Assembly: GCA_039621445.1 (NCBI GenBank)
Contig: CP154957.1
Location: 41,504,011-41,568,010 of the forward strand
Direction: 5' to 3'
Length of the DNA stretch: 64,000 nt
Origin: Euglena gracilis
Taxonomy: Eukaryota > Euglenida > Euglenophyceae > Euglenales
How positions within the stretch are numbered: the stretch's first letter is position 1; each line of letters starts with the position of its first letter. Below the pieces are notes generated by a model, which was not told the origin of the DNA, did no database searches, and saw nothing but the letters and a program-made list of their open reading frames with translations. A program made the position numbers and the translations under genes. Shown here piece after piece: positions 35,748-46,241 of this stretch.

Positions 35748-36090
35748 TGAGGGGGTGTCTGGGACGCGGGGGGGACGCGGGGGGGGGGGACGTGGGGGGG
35801 GACGCGAGGGAGACGCCATTTCTGGGACAGCGAAACTAGGAATTTGTCGCGAGAAAAATTTAGTCAAATTAGGATTCTACCACAACAAATTAGGACTAAC
35901 CCACCCCAAATTAGGAATCACCCGCCGCAAATTAGGAATCACCCACACCAAATTAGGAATCACCAACCTCAAATTTGCCTGAAATTAGGAATCAGCCTCC
36001 TGAATTTGGCTGTCTCGAGAACAAAATTTTGGTTCCAAAGTGGGACGCGGGGGGACGCGGGGGGGGGACGCGGGGGAGACACCCCCTGAA
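35748..36090. mobile_element. candidate element with GACGCGGGGG ends and internal minisatellite
   Basis: Outer inverted words TGAGGGGGTGTCT (left) and AGACACCCCCTGA (right), with AAAC on both sides as a possible 4-bp target duplication. Inside both ends are GGGACGCGGGGG repeats. The centre (35870-35990) holds six 19-21 bp CAAATTAGGAATCACC units. Confidence 0.6.
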
Positions 36091-36950
36091 AACTGAAAAC
36101 TTTTAAAAATAAGATTAAAAACCACTTTACACCCGAAAGTTGGTCCCCTCTTGTTATGTTTGAGAAATTTTCAGGATACAAATGCTCCATCTCCACACAA
36201 CATACCGAACTTTGGGGCTCAATAGACTCGACTGTGTTTGTACTTGTTGCATTTCCTTTATTGCTTGACTTGAAAAATGATGCCATTGATAGACTGAAAT
36301 GCCGAATGCAGAAAAAAAGATGAAATCAATCTCAAATCCGAAGATACACCATCCCTGTCCAAATCTCGACCAGCTCAAAATTGGATTTGTCTGATGTCGC
36401 CAACAGCCTCACCCCCACTCAAAGTTGCCACTCTCCAGGCACAGTGGGACTCCAAAATGGCCACTCTCGGTGGGGGACACTTCAGGGGGGGGGGGTCAAA
36501 TTCTCGACTTCCCCACCTTTGGCGGCAAAGAAAATTGCCACTTTAAAGGAGGTAAACCAAGCCTTGCTTTTGGCCACTTCGGGGTGGGGGACACTTTGGA
36601 CACTTTTGGACACTTTTGGACACTTCGGGGGGGGGGGGGGTACAGTATGCCGACATTTACCCCCCTCCCAGGAAGCCCGATCGGACAACAAAGGGGAAGG
36701 GACAATAAGAGCGTGCTAAAGGAATTTCATTGGCCCAGCTGAAAATCCCCTGTCGGCTAGTAGGGACAATGAGGGAAGGGGGACAACAAGGGGGGGGCAA
36801 GTGGAAGCCAATAGACCAAGGAAAAAAAAACAGAAAGCAAAAAAAGCCAAAAATGCGCTGATGTGACAAATTTTATCTGACAGACTGTGTGGCAATAACG
36901 TGTGTTGAGAGTTGTCGCTGAGCTCCTATCTCTTTATATCAGAAACTGTG
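36091..36950. other. non-coding, small repeats only
   Basis: TTTTGGACACTTTTGGACAC units at 36590-36625 and inverted GGGACAAT / ATTGTCC words at 36675-36795. No gene recognised. Confidence 0.4.
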
Positions 36951-36954
36951 TCCC

Positions 36955-37191
36955 AGACGCCAGTTTGGGTGTGAACCCAGTGCCTGGACGCTACTAGTTC
37001 GGGCGTCAGCCCGAACCGGCGTACCGGCTTCAAGCCCGAACCGGCGCCTTGGGACACAGTTTTTTGAAACCGTTTCTAGGGGGCTCCGGCTTCAAGCCCA
37101 AACCGGCGTATGGGACGCCAGTTTGGGCAGAAATTTCCCGCCCGAACCGGCGTCCCAGATGCCGGTTCGGGCGTGAAGCTGGAGCCCCCAG
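36955..37191. repeat. GCCGGTTCGGGC palindrome cluster
   Basis: Several alternating copies of GACGCCGGTTCGGGC and its complement. They resemble the hairpins of foldback family C but with a different core word. A single related copy is at 49760-49795. Confidence 0.7.
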
Positions 37192-37485
37192 CAGGGGTTT
37201 TTTTAAGACCGGGGGGAGAGGGGGTTGGCACCCACCCACCCACCCCCTGGGGCCCCCCCGGGGGAGGGGGGGGGGGTCCCGGGGGACCCACCCACTTTTG
37301 CTCGAAATTGGCAAAAAATGCTAAAAATAGCACCTTTTTCAAAAAATTTCGGCGCCGAAAAAGATATACCCACCAGCCCCTACTCCTACCCCCCCCCCGG
37401 GGGGGGGAGGGGGGTCCAAGGGACCCACCGACCCTCCCCCCCCCCCCCCCCCCGGGGGAGGGGGTCCAAGACTAAAAAACCCCTG
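37192..37485. mobile_element. non-autonomous hAT element, 294 bp
   Basis: Ends CAGGGGTTTTTTTAAGAC and its near-complement ending TTTTTTAGTC-complement...CCCCTG. The 8-bp flanks GCCCCCAG and GCCCCCGG match at 7 of 8. The interior has paired C-runs and G-runs and (CCCA)n. It split a palindrome-cluster sequence that resumes at 37486. Confidence 0.8.
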
Positions 37486-37529
37486 GCCCCCGGACACGGT
37501 TTCAGTATAAAAGCGAAGCTCACACCAGG

Positions 37530-37964
37530 GAGATCAGGCAGTAGACTTTGGTCATTTTGACCCCCCTCCCCCCCCTATGGTGAAATTCACCGTTTGAAAG
37601 TTCACCGGGGGGTCCCGGACCCCCTCCCCTCCCCCTCTGCCTAACCCATCGGTGAACTTCACCGGTGAAGTTCACCAAGAGAGTACTTTTTTGGCCAAAA
37701 AGGTCCAAAAATCGCCAAAAATGGCATTTTGGGCAAGTTTTCGGAAATTTGGATAAAATTCCATGAAGCATCAACCTCAAAATGACCATTTTGAGAGGAA
37801 AGGAGCAAATTTTACCCATGAATATTTCACCCCCAACCATCAAAACGGTGAAGTTCACCGGTGAACTTCACCGGTGAACTTCACCGCCCCTCCCCCCCGG
37901 TGAATGTTCACCGGTGAACTTCACCGGGGGGGTCCACAGCCCCCCCCCACCCCTGCCTAACCTC
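37530..37964. mobile_element. foldback family A, complete copy (435 bp)
   Basis: Ends GAGATCAGGCAG (left) and CTGCCTAACCTC (right), a 12-bp imperfect inverted repeat, with target duplication CCAGG on both sides. The interior is built from GGTGAAGTTCACC palindromes around a conserved 200-bp core. No conserved protein: the frames in different copies disagree. Confidence 0.88.
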
Positions 37965-38299
37965 CCAGGGGAAAGGGGGGGGTAGAACCCCCCTTATGCG
38001 CGGCAGACAATGACGCGGCTCCCCCCCCATCCAGTGGTGCAGAAATATTTTTTCTCGGGGGGGGGGGGGACGAGGCTAAATGTTACCATTGCTTTTTTGC
38101 CGCCCTTTGGGCGGTGAGACGGTAGAACATTTTTTGAAAGATAGCATTGAACGCGACAAAAAAAATGTGGCAATTTTTGAGATCATGGCACAAGTCCATC
38201 ACAATTTGAGATTTCGACGGGCGGCAAGTCGGTGATGTCCTTTGTGTTTTAGGATTTCAAACGAGTGCAGAATGCGAAAAAGAGACGGTGATGAGGTTG

Positions 38300-39620
38300 C
38301 CTCCCAAAACCCGCCCCCTCCAAGCAATTTTATATGGAATAAAAATATATTGCCATCCGAAGGGCAGCTGGACTGTAATGCAATTTTCCAAAAAAAACTT
38401 CCCCAAAAAGAGCCAGATTTGTCAATGGTGTGCTCTTTAAAAAAAATTGAACGTTAGAAGCCAAGTCAAGAAACATGTGTTTCCACCCAAGGGCAGCGAG
38501 ACGGCAACAGAGATACCATGCCCCCCCCCCCGAGCTATTCCCGTCCCCGGGACCCTTTACGGCCCAATGGGAACAGTACGGGGGAGGGAACAGCTCGTCC
38601 CCCCCGAGCTATTCCCATATCCGACCCTCGGGCAACCCAAAAGGGGTCGTATTGGCAACTTTTTTGGATGTTCGCAAAAAATGGTCAATTTTAAGCACAT
38701 TTGCCAAAAAGTGATTTTGAAAACGCCCCAAAAACGTCGATTTTTGAGCACTTTTTTGTGAAGTTCTTTGTAAAAAGTACTATGACAATGAGCTATTCCC
38801 GTCCCCCCAATGGGAATAGCTCGGGGGAGGGAACAGCTCGGGGGGGGGGGGGGACATGGTATTCACAAACATCAACCTCAAATTAAAAAATGTAAAACTT
38901 TTGTCCTTTCCGACCAATGAGGTCTTGCCTTGTTTGGTTGCCCGAAGGGCGGCGACACGGCAGCGATGTCCAACAGCAAAAACACCCAAAAGTTTAATAA
39001 AAAGTTGCGTTCTCAATACGAGAATTTTTTTTCATTGATCTGCAAAGGAGAATAGCAAAAAAAATTGAGGGTAAATTTTTCTCGGAGTCAAAAAATATTC
39101 TCCTGGGGGGGGGGTGAAAAAATCTCGGGGGAGTGGCCACCCCCCTTGCCCCCCAGTTTCTACACCAATGCCCCCATCTGTCCCCCAACAACACTATATC
39201 AAGAAAGACCCGGAAAGGACAAAAGTTTTACATTTTTTAATTTGGGGTTGATGTTTGTGAATACCATGCCCCCCCCCTCCGAGCTGTTCCCTCCCCCGAG
39301 CTTAGGTCCCCCCCCGAGCTGTTCCCTCCCCCGTACTGTTCCCATTGGGCCGTAAAGGGTCCCGGGAACAGGAATAGCTCGGGGGAGGGGGGGGGCATGG
39401 TATCTCTGTTGCCGTCTCGCCGCCCTTGGGTGGAAACACATGTTTCTTGACTTGGCTTCTAACGTTCAATTTTTTTTTAAAGAGCACACCATTGACAAAT
39501 CTGGCTCTTTTTGGGGAAGTTTTTTTTTTTGGAAAATTGCATTACAGTCCAGCTGCCCTTCGGATGGCAATATATTTTTATTCCATATAAAATTGCTTGG
39601 AGGGGGCGGGTTTTGGGAGG
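38300..39620. repeat. 1.3-kb foldback, about 305-bp arms
   Basis: 38300-38605 and 39312-39620 are inverted copies, sharing ATATGGAATAAAAATATATT, AAGAGCCAGATTTGTCAATG and CAAGTCAAGAAACATGTG. A second nested inverted pair is at about 38822-38920 and 39210-39305. Family F copy 2 (38520-38835) sits in the loop. Confidence 0.88.
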
Positions 39621-39699
39621 GTCACCGACTTAAGACATTTTGCTATTTTGGGGCTTGGCAGCACAAGGGCTCAAAGTTCCTGAATTTTGGCAAAGTTCA

Positions 39700-39938
39700 A
39701 CAACAATGGCAAAATTCATTGTCCTTGATGGTTGAAACACTCATACCAGCACCTTAGGGCCACTTTTGGGCACTTTTGGTGACATTTTTAGGAATGAAAA
39801 TCGGACGCCGGGCTTTGGACAAAGCCGGCGTTCCTAACGCCGGGCTTTAGGACAGAACCGGCGTCCGGAAGCCCGGGGGGGGGGGGGGGCCCCCGGTTCT
39901 GTCCTGAGCCCGGCGTCTCAAACGCCGGCTTAAATAAA
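39700..39938 (+). mobile_element. foldback family C, right end only
   Basis: Last 240 bp of the family (CAAAATTCATTGTCCTTGATGG to GCCGGCTTAA) with its terminal hairpins; the left part is missing. Confidence 0.8.
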
Positions 39939-40047
39939 GGGGGTGGTGGTAGTCTAGTCTAGACCTACCTAATCTAGGGTAGAGGACCACCCGGCCTCTC
40001 AACCTGTCACCGAATTTTCATGACAACGATTTTTTGATTGCCACAGA

Positions 40048-40118
40048 TGCCCTAATGGAAAACGTGCCTGACCACAGATGCCCTAATGGAAAACGTGTCA
40101 TTGCCACAGATGCCTTTA
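40048..40118. repeat. 31-bp tandem repeat
   Basis: Two to three units of CCACAGATGCCCTAATGG plus AAAACGTG. Single units flank the family C copies at 44241-44269 and 45908-45960, so this was the pre-insertion landscape. Confidence 0.8.
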
Positions 40119-40147
40119 CCCCCCCCATATTGTCCCCCCCCCATATT

Positions 40148-40394
40148 GGAGGCTAGGCGCGCCGCTCGGGGGGGTCCCGGACCCCCCTCCCCCCCCCCCC
40201 CCCGCGCGCCCCCGGCCCGGGCCCCCGGGCGGCCGCTCGCCCCCCCCTTCCGCCCCCCCCCCCTACTGTGCCTAGCATAAAACTGACCTGGGGGTTTCGG
40301 ACCCCCCTCCCCCCCTCCCCCCCCGCGCGGCCGCCCGCCGCGCGGGCCGCTCGCCCCCCCCCTCAGCCCCCCCCGCCCGCTGTGCCTAGCCTCC
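40148..40394. mobile_element. GC-rich MITE, 3-bp target duplication ATT
   Basis: Ends GGAGGCTAGGCGCG and TGTGCCTAGCCTCC. ATT lies directly on both sides, and the parent sequence (CCCCATATTGTCC) recurs intact nearby. The interior is almost only C, G and CGCGCG words, with an internal TGTGCCTAGCATA end-like block. Confidence 0.88.
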
Positions 40395-40727
40395 ATTGTC
40401 CCTCGGCCCGGCCGACGAGGGGTTTTTTTGGCTCGGTCAATGAAATTTCCTTTGGTACCCCCATATTGTCCCCCCCCAATATTGTCCCGTCGGGCCTCCT
40501 GGGGAGAGGTCGGTGGGACAATATGGGGGGGGGGTACTACAAAAAAGGGGTGGCGGACGCCGGTTCCGTCCAAAACCCGGCGTTTCGGACGCCGATTCTG
40601 TCCAAAACCTTGGTTTTGGACAGAACCGGGTTTTGGACAGAACCGGCGTCCGCCACCCCTTGTTTAAAGCGGCGTTTTAGAGACGCCGGGTTCAGGACAG
40701 AACCGGCGTCCCCACCCTTCGGCCAAA

Positions 40728-40769
40728 GGAGGCTAGGCGCGCCGCTCGGGGGGGTCCGGGACCCCCCCC

Positions 40770-40801
<32 letters not shown>

Positions 40802-41164
40802 CGCGGACCCCCTCCTCCCCCCTGTGCCTAGCATAGCCAAGAAAAAAAAATTTGGAGAAAAAATCGCGCTTTTTTGAGGCCCAAAAATGACCAAAAATGA
40901 CCATTTTCGGACACAAAATGGCAAATTTGGGGGCCGCGCGCTCTGCGCGCGGCCAAAAAAAGCACTTTTTTGGCCAAAAATGGCAAAAAATGACCACTTT
41001 TTGACCCAAAAATCACCGATCACCGATTTCAGGAGGCGTTCCGCCCGCGCGGCCGCCCTCGGACCCCCCTCCCCCCCGCTCCCCCCCCCGCGCGGCCGCC
41101 CGCGCGGCCGCTCGCCCCCCCCCCCGAGCCCCCCCCCCCCCCCCCCCCGCTGTACCTAGCCTCC
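40728..41164. mobile_element. GC-rich MITE, 3-bp target duplication AAA
   Basis: Same family as 40148: ends GGAGGCTAGGCGCG and TGTACCTAGCCTCC, AAA on both sides. The empty site CCAAAGGACACTCCC is present at 44424. This longer copy (437 bp) carries an inner segment with GGCCGCGCGCTCTGCGCGCGG and AAAAATGGCC words that is also in the truncated copy at 50217. Confidence 0.92.
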
Positions 41165-41628
41165 AAAGGACACTCCCAGGTCCAATCTCCGACCAATGAT
41201 CTGCAATGTCACGCCACCTTGCATTTCACCCAATTCCGGCGATCGCGAGGGTATTTCTGGCTGTGTCGATCGTCCTGGTACAATCGAATCGAAAGCTCTT
41301 TTCATCAGACGACTGGCGATCACCACCAAATTCAGCGACGCCGCCTGGAGCTCTTATTTTCTGTCACTGGGAAATCCTAATTTCACAACTCTGGTGCCCC
41401 CCGGGCCCCTCAGGTGGTCGATTCGAAGAGAAAAAACGTTTCTATAAGGTTTATTCAGCATCCTAAACCAAAAGTCCCCCAAAATCACCGCAAATTTCGA
41501 TTCAGATTCTGGCTGATCTGACGGTCGCGAGCGTATCTCGGGCTGCGTGCAACGTTAGGGTACCAAGTTACCCCTCGATCGAAAGCTCTTTTTAACAGAC
41601 GACCAGCGGTGCTCATCAGATCTTTCCA

Positions 41629-43963
41629 CAGTCCCTAGCCGTAAATTTCCCCCCCCCCCAGGGAGGGTTTTTTGGGCTCTTGACCAGGGGGGGGGGGGGA
41701 ATTTTCGGCCGTTTCAGACACTTTTCCCTGTCCCTCCCTAGTGTCTTCTTTTCTTTAAAGCCATGAAGCCTGCTGGCATTCGGAATTCATTTGCCGTATG
41801 TTGTGTGGTTGTTATGATATATTCCCAAACACCTCTTTTCAGGGAGGTGGGTCTTATTGCTCTGCCACCAATGGCTTCAAGGCTTGGGTATTGCAAGAAT
41901 ATGCGTTGAGGGTTCACATCATACAACCGAAATTGGGGGCGCCAAACGAATGGGAAATTGTTCAGAAGAAAGAATATTCCCAACACGAGTTTGTAGAGCA
42001 CATTCGGCGACAGACGGGGTATCCAATGACGGATAAGACGTTGCGAAATTGGAAAGCAAAGGGCCTGGAATTCTTCTTGAAAGACGACCGGGACAAGAAA
42101 AGCGTGGGATCTGGCCGCAAGACACAGTTTGATGCTTTGGAAAAGAAAGTGATGTCGTGGATCCAGTCCAAGTGGGCAATGTGCCTGCCCCCCACTGTCG
42201 CTGAAGTTCTGGTGTATGCAGAAAGTGAACTTGCAAATTTGCCGGACGATGCACCAAAATTCAAGGCAAACAAGGCTTGGTACGATCGATTTGCAAATCG
42301 TCATGACCTTTGTCTGCGGAAGCCTTCCTTCAAGAAAGTAATTCCGCAACAGTTGTTGGATAAACAAACCATGCGATTTGCAATCAAGTATCAGAAAAGG
42401 TTCCTTTGCTTTTGCAAAATCACAATTTCTCCCCACCCCTTTCTGCGCCAGGTTTGGAGAGGACATTGTCTTTGTGAATGGTCATCAAACACGCATTTAT
42501 TATGCTGGACAAGGTTACGAGAAAGTTGTCGCAAAACCTGGCCGGCGCAGTGCAACTGCTCACACACTACAAAATGCGTCGGATGCATCGAAGGGGGTCA
42601 CCCTGATGTTCACCATTGACTCAACGGGACGAAAGTTTCCCCCTTGGGTGATCTTCCCGGGGAGAGGTGAAAATCCTGGAATCAAGATCAGGAAACAACT
42701 CACGGCTGTTGAGAAAGATGGCTGGTCACAGGTTTTCCTTTTTTTTTGGCCGGCACTGAAAAAAGGCCCTTTGTTTTCTTTCCCAGGAGTACATTCATTT
42801 CAACCCAGAGGGGTGGTGGAATAAAGATTTGTGCTTCTTATATGTGCGGTGGTTGAGGAAGCAATACCCAAGGCCACAAGACATTGTGCTAGTGTGGGGC
42901 TCTGGTCCTGGGCAGACCGACAGAGAGGTGTTGGATTGGTGCTGGGACAACAATATCCGTGTGATGGTTGTGCCAGGAGGTTGTACGGGGTTATGCCAAC
43001 CCCTTGATGTGTTGGTGATGAAACCTTTCAAGGTTAGATTACCCTTGTTTCAGGGTTTTCCTCCTTGTTGTCCTCAGGTTTTCTATGCAAAGCAATACAA
43101 GGAGTGGCTGAAATCTGTTGGGTTCGTTGATTCGGAGGGCAATATCAAGAAGGCTTCCCACAACGACTTGCTCGAGAACGTCTGGAAAGCATGGGGTCAA
43201 GTCCCCACGAACACCGTCATTAAATCTTTCAAGTGCTCAGGCCTGGTGTGCACTTGAGCATAATTAGCATCCCCCGCCTCTTTTATTATCAGGCGGTTCC
43301 TCTCGATGGAAGCCAAGATGACATCATGTGCATGCACGATATGCATCAAGAAATGATGGACCTGGGTTTGCAAGCAACGAAGAAACGAAAGCGAGAATCA
43401 CCACCTGCAGATGAGGTGACAAATTTTGTTTGTGTGGCATCTTCCCTTGTTAAACCACCAGGCCACTTCAAGCAATCAAACAGAAGAGAGTGCTGCTAGC
43501 ACCATTGACGATGCCGTGCAGCAAGTTGAAAGTGATGATGAGGCAGCAGACAACGCCATTGACATGATGCTGGCAAGAACAGTTGCCTTGGGATTGCGGC
43601 CGAGACCGAATCGCTAAAGGCTGCCCTCGCTCTCCCTCCCAACACACGCACACACAACCGGGCAAAAGATCCTGAACCGGAGGCAGGGCACATAAAGATA
43701 CATGCCGATGATGGTTCAATGGACAAAAAAAAACAAAAGATGCCAAGTCCTCGACCCGGGGGCCATGCAAGTGGTGAAGCTGTGCTGCCCTTGCATGTAT
43801 AAAAAAAAAAGTCCCCACCCACCTGCCTTTGCCGTTCCTCTGGGGCTGAAGGGGGGGGGGGGAATTTTCGACCGTTTCGGAGCCTTTTGCAAATCCACGA
43901 AAATTCCGAAATTTCAGGGGGGGGGAAATTTTCGGGGGGGGGACAATTTACGGTGAGGGACTG
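41629..43963 (+). mobile_element. complete pogo (Tc1/mariner) transposon, 2335 bp
   Basis: Terminal inverted repeats of about 28 bp: CAGTCCCTAGCCGTAAATT at the left and the complement of CAGTCCCTCACCGTAAATT at the right, each followed inward by C or G runs. The right end abuts TA, which in intact family C copies is the TA of CGGTACTC, so insertion was at TA as expected. At the left about 12 bp of target including the second TA are missing. A GGAATTTTCG(G/A)CCGTTTC block lies inside both ends. It encodes a spliced transposase at 41763-43617. Confidence 0.9.
41763..43617 (+). CDS. pogo-family transposase, seven exons, two catalytic Asp lost
   Basis: DNA-binding DDE-type transposase of the pogo/Tigger group. 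Exons: 41763-41795, 41843-42399, 42452-42731, 42787-43032, 43078-43245, 43293-43415, 43462-43617. All six introns are GT-AG and only 45-55 nt, and the spliced frame is open for 520 codons ending in TAA. Order: N-terminal helix-turn-helix, CENP-B/Tc5-like helix-turn-helix (KANKAWYDRFANRHDL), DDE_1 domain, acidic tail. Known family aspartates: the first block here reads VNGHQT (Asp replaced by His), the second VWGSGPG (Asp replaced by Gly), the third LCQPLDVLVMKPFK (kept). Catalysis is therefore unlikely, yet the frame is undamaged. The start is the first ATG that splices in frame. Splicing is inferred. Confidence 0.85.
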
Positions 43964-44458
43964 TACTCTATATCGAAATCTGGGCCAATTTTCACCAAAT
44001 TTGGACATCCACCCCACTGGTCCCCAAATGGCAAAAAAGCATTGTCCTACATGGTTAAAGCAATCACACAAGGACCTTAGGGCCACTTTTGGGCACTTTT
44101 GGTGACATTTTTAGGAATGAAAATCGGACGCTGGGTTTTGGACAAAACCGGCGTTCCTAACGCCGGGTTTTAGGACAGAACCGGCGTCCGGAAAACCCAT
44201 CGGTTCTGTCCTGAACCTGGCGTCTCAAATGCCGGTTTAATGGAAAACGTGCCTGAACACAGATGCCTTTACTACAAAAAAGAGGTGTCGGACGCCGGTT
44301 CTGTCCAAAGCCCGGCGTTCCAAACGCCGGGCTTTGGACAGAACCGGCGTCCGACACCTCTTGTTTAAGCCGGCGTTTTAGAGACGCCGGGCTCAGGACA
44401 GAACCGGCGTCCCCAACCTTCGGCCAAAGGACACTCCCAGGACCAATCTCCGACCACT

Positions 44459-44704
44459 GGGGGGTTGGTACGCCGTGGCGAGGGGGTCCGAATAGGGGGG
44501 GGGGAGGGGGGGTAAATGGCGTGGCGAGGGGGTCGGCGACCAGGGGGGGGAGGGGTGTACCATGGTCGCCAACAAAATTTTCGTTCAAAAAATGGCGAAA
44601 ATCGCCGGTGGCGTGGCGAGGGGGTCCGGCTAGGGGGGGGGGGGGGTAAATGGCGTGGCGAGGCCCTCGGAGAGGGGGGGGAGGGAGGGGTGTACCAACC
44701 CCCC
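44459..44704. mobile_element. MITE with GGGGGGTTGGTAC ends, 246 bp
   Basis: Inverted ends GGGGGGTTGGTAC / GTACCAACCCCCC, flanked by ACT and ATT (a possible diverged 3-bp duplication). The interior repeats TGGCGTGGCGAGGGGGTC about four times. It interrupts family C at a site intact near 41193. Confidence 0.82.
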
Positions 44705-45274
44705 ATTGATCTGCAATGTCACACCACTTTGCACTTCACCAAATTCCGGCGATCGCGAGGGTATTTCTGGCTGTGTCAATCGTCCAGGTACAAAGTCACC
44801 CCTCAATCGAAAGCTCTTTTCATCAGACGACTGGCGATCACCACCAAATTCAGCCACGTCGCCTGGAGCTCTTATTTTCTGTCAGTGGGGAATCCTAATT
44901 TCACAACTCTGGTGCCCCCCCCAAGGCCCTCAGGTCGTTGATTCGAAGAGGAAAAACGTTTCCATAAGGTTCATTAAGCATCTTAAACCAAAAATCACTG
45001 AAAATTGCGACAAATTTCGACTCAGATTCTGGCCGATCCGACGATCGCGAGCGTATCTCGGGCTGCGTGCAACGTTAGGGTACCAAGTTACCCCTCGATC
45101 GAAAGCTCTTTTCAACAGACGACCAGCGGTGCTCATCAGATCTTTCCACACTGCACGGTACTCGATTTCCAAATCTGGGCCAATTTTCACCAAATTTGGA
45201 TATCCACCCTAGTGGTCCCCAGATGGCAAAATTCATTGTCCTTGATGGTTGAAACACTCATACCAGCACCTTAG

Positions 45275-45730
45275 GAGATCAGGAGATCACCAAGGAGATC
45301 AGGCAGTAGACTTTGGTCATTTTGACCCCCCCTCCCCCCCCCCTATGGTGAAGTTCACCGTTTGAAAGTTCACCGGGGGGTCCCGGACCCCCTCCCCCCC
45401 CCTCTGCCTAACCCATCGGTGAACTTCACCGGTGAAGTTCACCAAGAGAGCACTTTTTTGGCCAAAAATGGCCAAAAATGGCATTTTGGGCAAGTTTTCG
45501 GAAATTTCGATAAAATTACATGAAGCATCAACCTCAAAATGACCATTTTGAGAGGAAAGGAGCAAAATTTTACCCATGAATATTTCACCCCCAACCATCA
45601 AAACGGTGAAGTTCACCGGTGAACTTCACCGGTGAACTTCACCGCCGAAAGTACCCCCCCCCCCCGGTGAATGTTCACCGGTGAACTTCACCGGGGGGGT
45701 CCACAGCCCCCCCCACCCCTGCCTAACCTC
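45275..45730. mobile_element. foldback family A, complete copy (456 bp)
   Basis: Exact target duplication CCTTAG at 45269-45274 and 45731-45736. The site is intact in other family C copies (CACCTTAGGGCCAC). The left end is partly triplicated (GAGATCAG repeats), the right end is CTGCCTAACCTC. Confidence 0.9.
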
Positions 45731-46241
45731 CCTTAGGGCCACTTTTGGGCACTTTTGGTGACATTTTTAGGGATGAAAATCGGACGCCGGGCTTTGGACA
45801 AAGCCGGCGTTCCTAACGCCGGGCTTTAGGACAGAACCGGCGTCCGGAAGCCCGTGGGGGGGGACGCCGGTTCTGTCCTGAGCCCGGCGTCTCAAATGCC
45901 GGCTGAATGGAAAACGTGTTATTGCCACAAATGCCCTCATGGAAAACGTGTTCATGACCACGAATTTCAGGGCAGGCATTTGGCGGGCTGACCACGTTTT
46001 TAATGAACTTCATTGTTCAAACTTCGACTTCTGTATGATGTCCTGCAAGTACTGAAAGAGGGAATGGCACATCGACGTTCTTTGTAATTTTTTTGAACAT
46101 GAGAATTTAAAGATTTTCTGTTTCAAAAGAGGAAATTTTCAGTCTCCTTTATGTTATATGTTGTTGATTGTTGTGCCTTCTGCATAAATTCTACTTTTGT
46201 CATCTTCAAAATACGTCAAATTTGCCATTTTACACAGTTGG

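Larger units (their letters stand above)
40535..44240 (+). mobile_element. foldback family C copy split by two insertions
   Basis: Starts TACTACAAAAAAGGGG and ends CCGGTTTAA. Removing the MITE 40728-41164 (with one AAA) and the pogo element 41629-43963 leaves 193 + 461 + 277 = 931 bp, against 934 bp for the intact copy at 31363-32296. The joined pieces are collinear with that copy except for about 12 bp missing at the left pogo junction. Confidence 0.9.
44270..45907 (+). mobile_element. foldback family C copy split by two other insertions
   Basis: From TACTACAAAAAAGAGG to GCCGGCTGAA. Removing the 246-bp MITE at 44459 and the family A element at 45275 (with one target duplication each) leaves about 930 bp, the family length. 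The hairpin at 44281-44361 has perfect 39-bp arms that differ from those of the 31363 copy by matched changes on both arms. Confidence 0.9.

Noticed and set aside
37520-37858. Recurring frame beginning MNFTVLMVGGEIFMGK in family A copies
   Set aside because: The similarity is just DNA identity of the repeat. Frames shift between copies at 37520, 45317 and 52016 and end in different sequence, so no protein is conserved.
41763-43617. Host-domesticated pogo gene
   Set aside because: The gene sits between matching terminal inverted repeats and its insertion into a family C element is traceable, so it is a transposon copy, whatever its activity.
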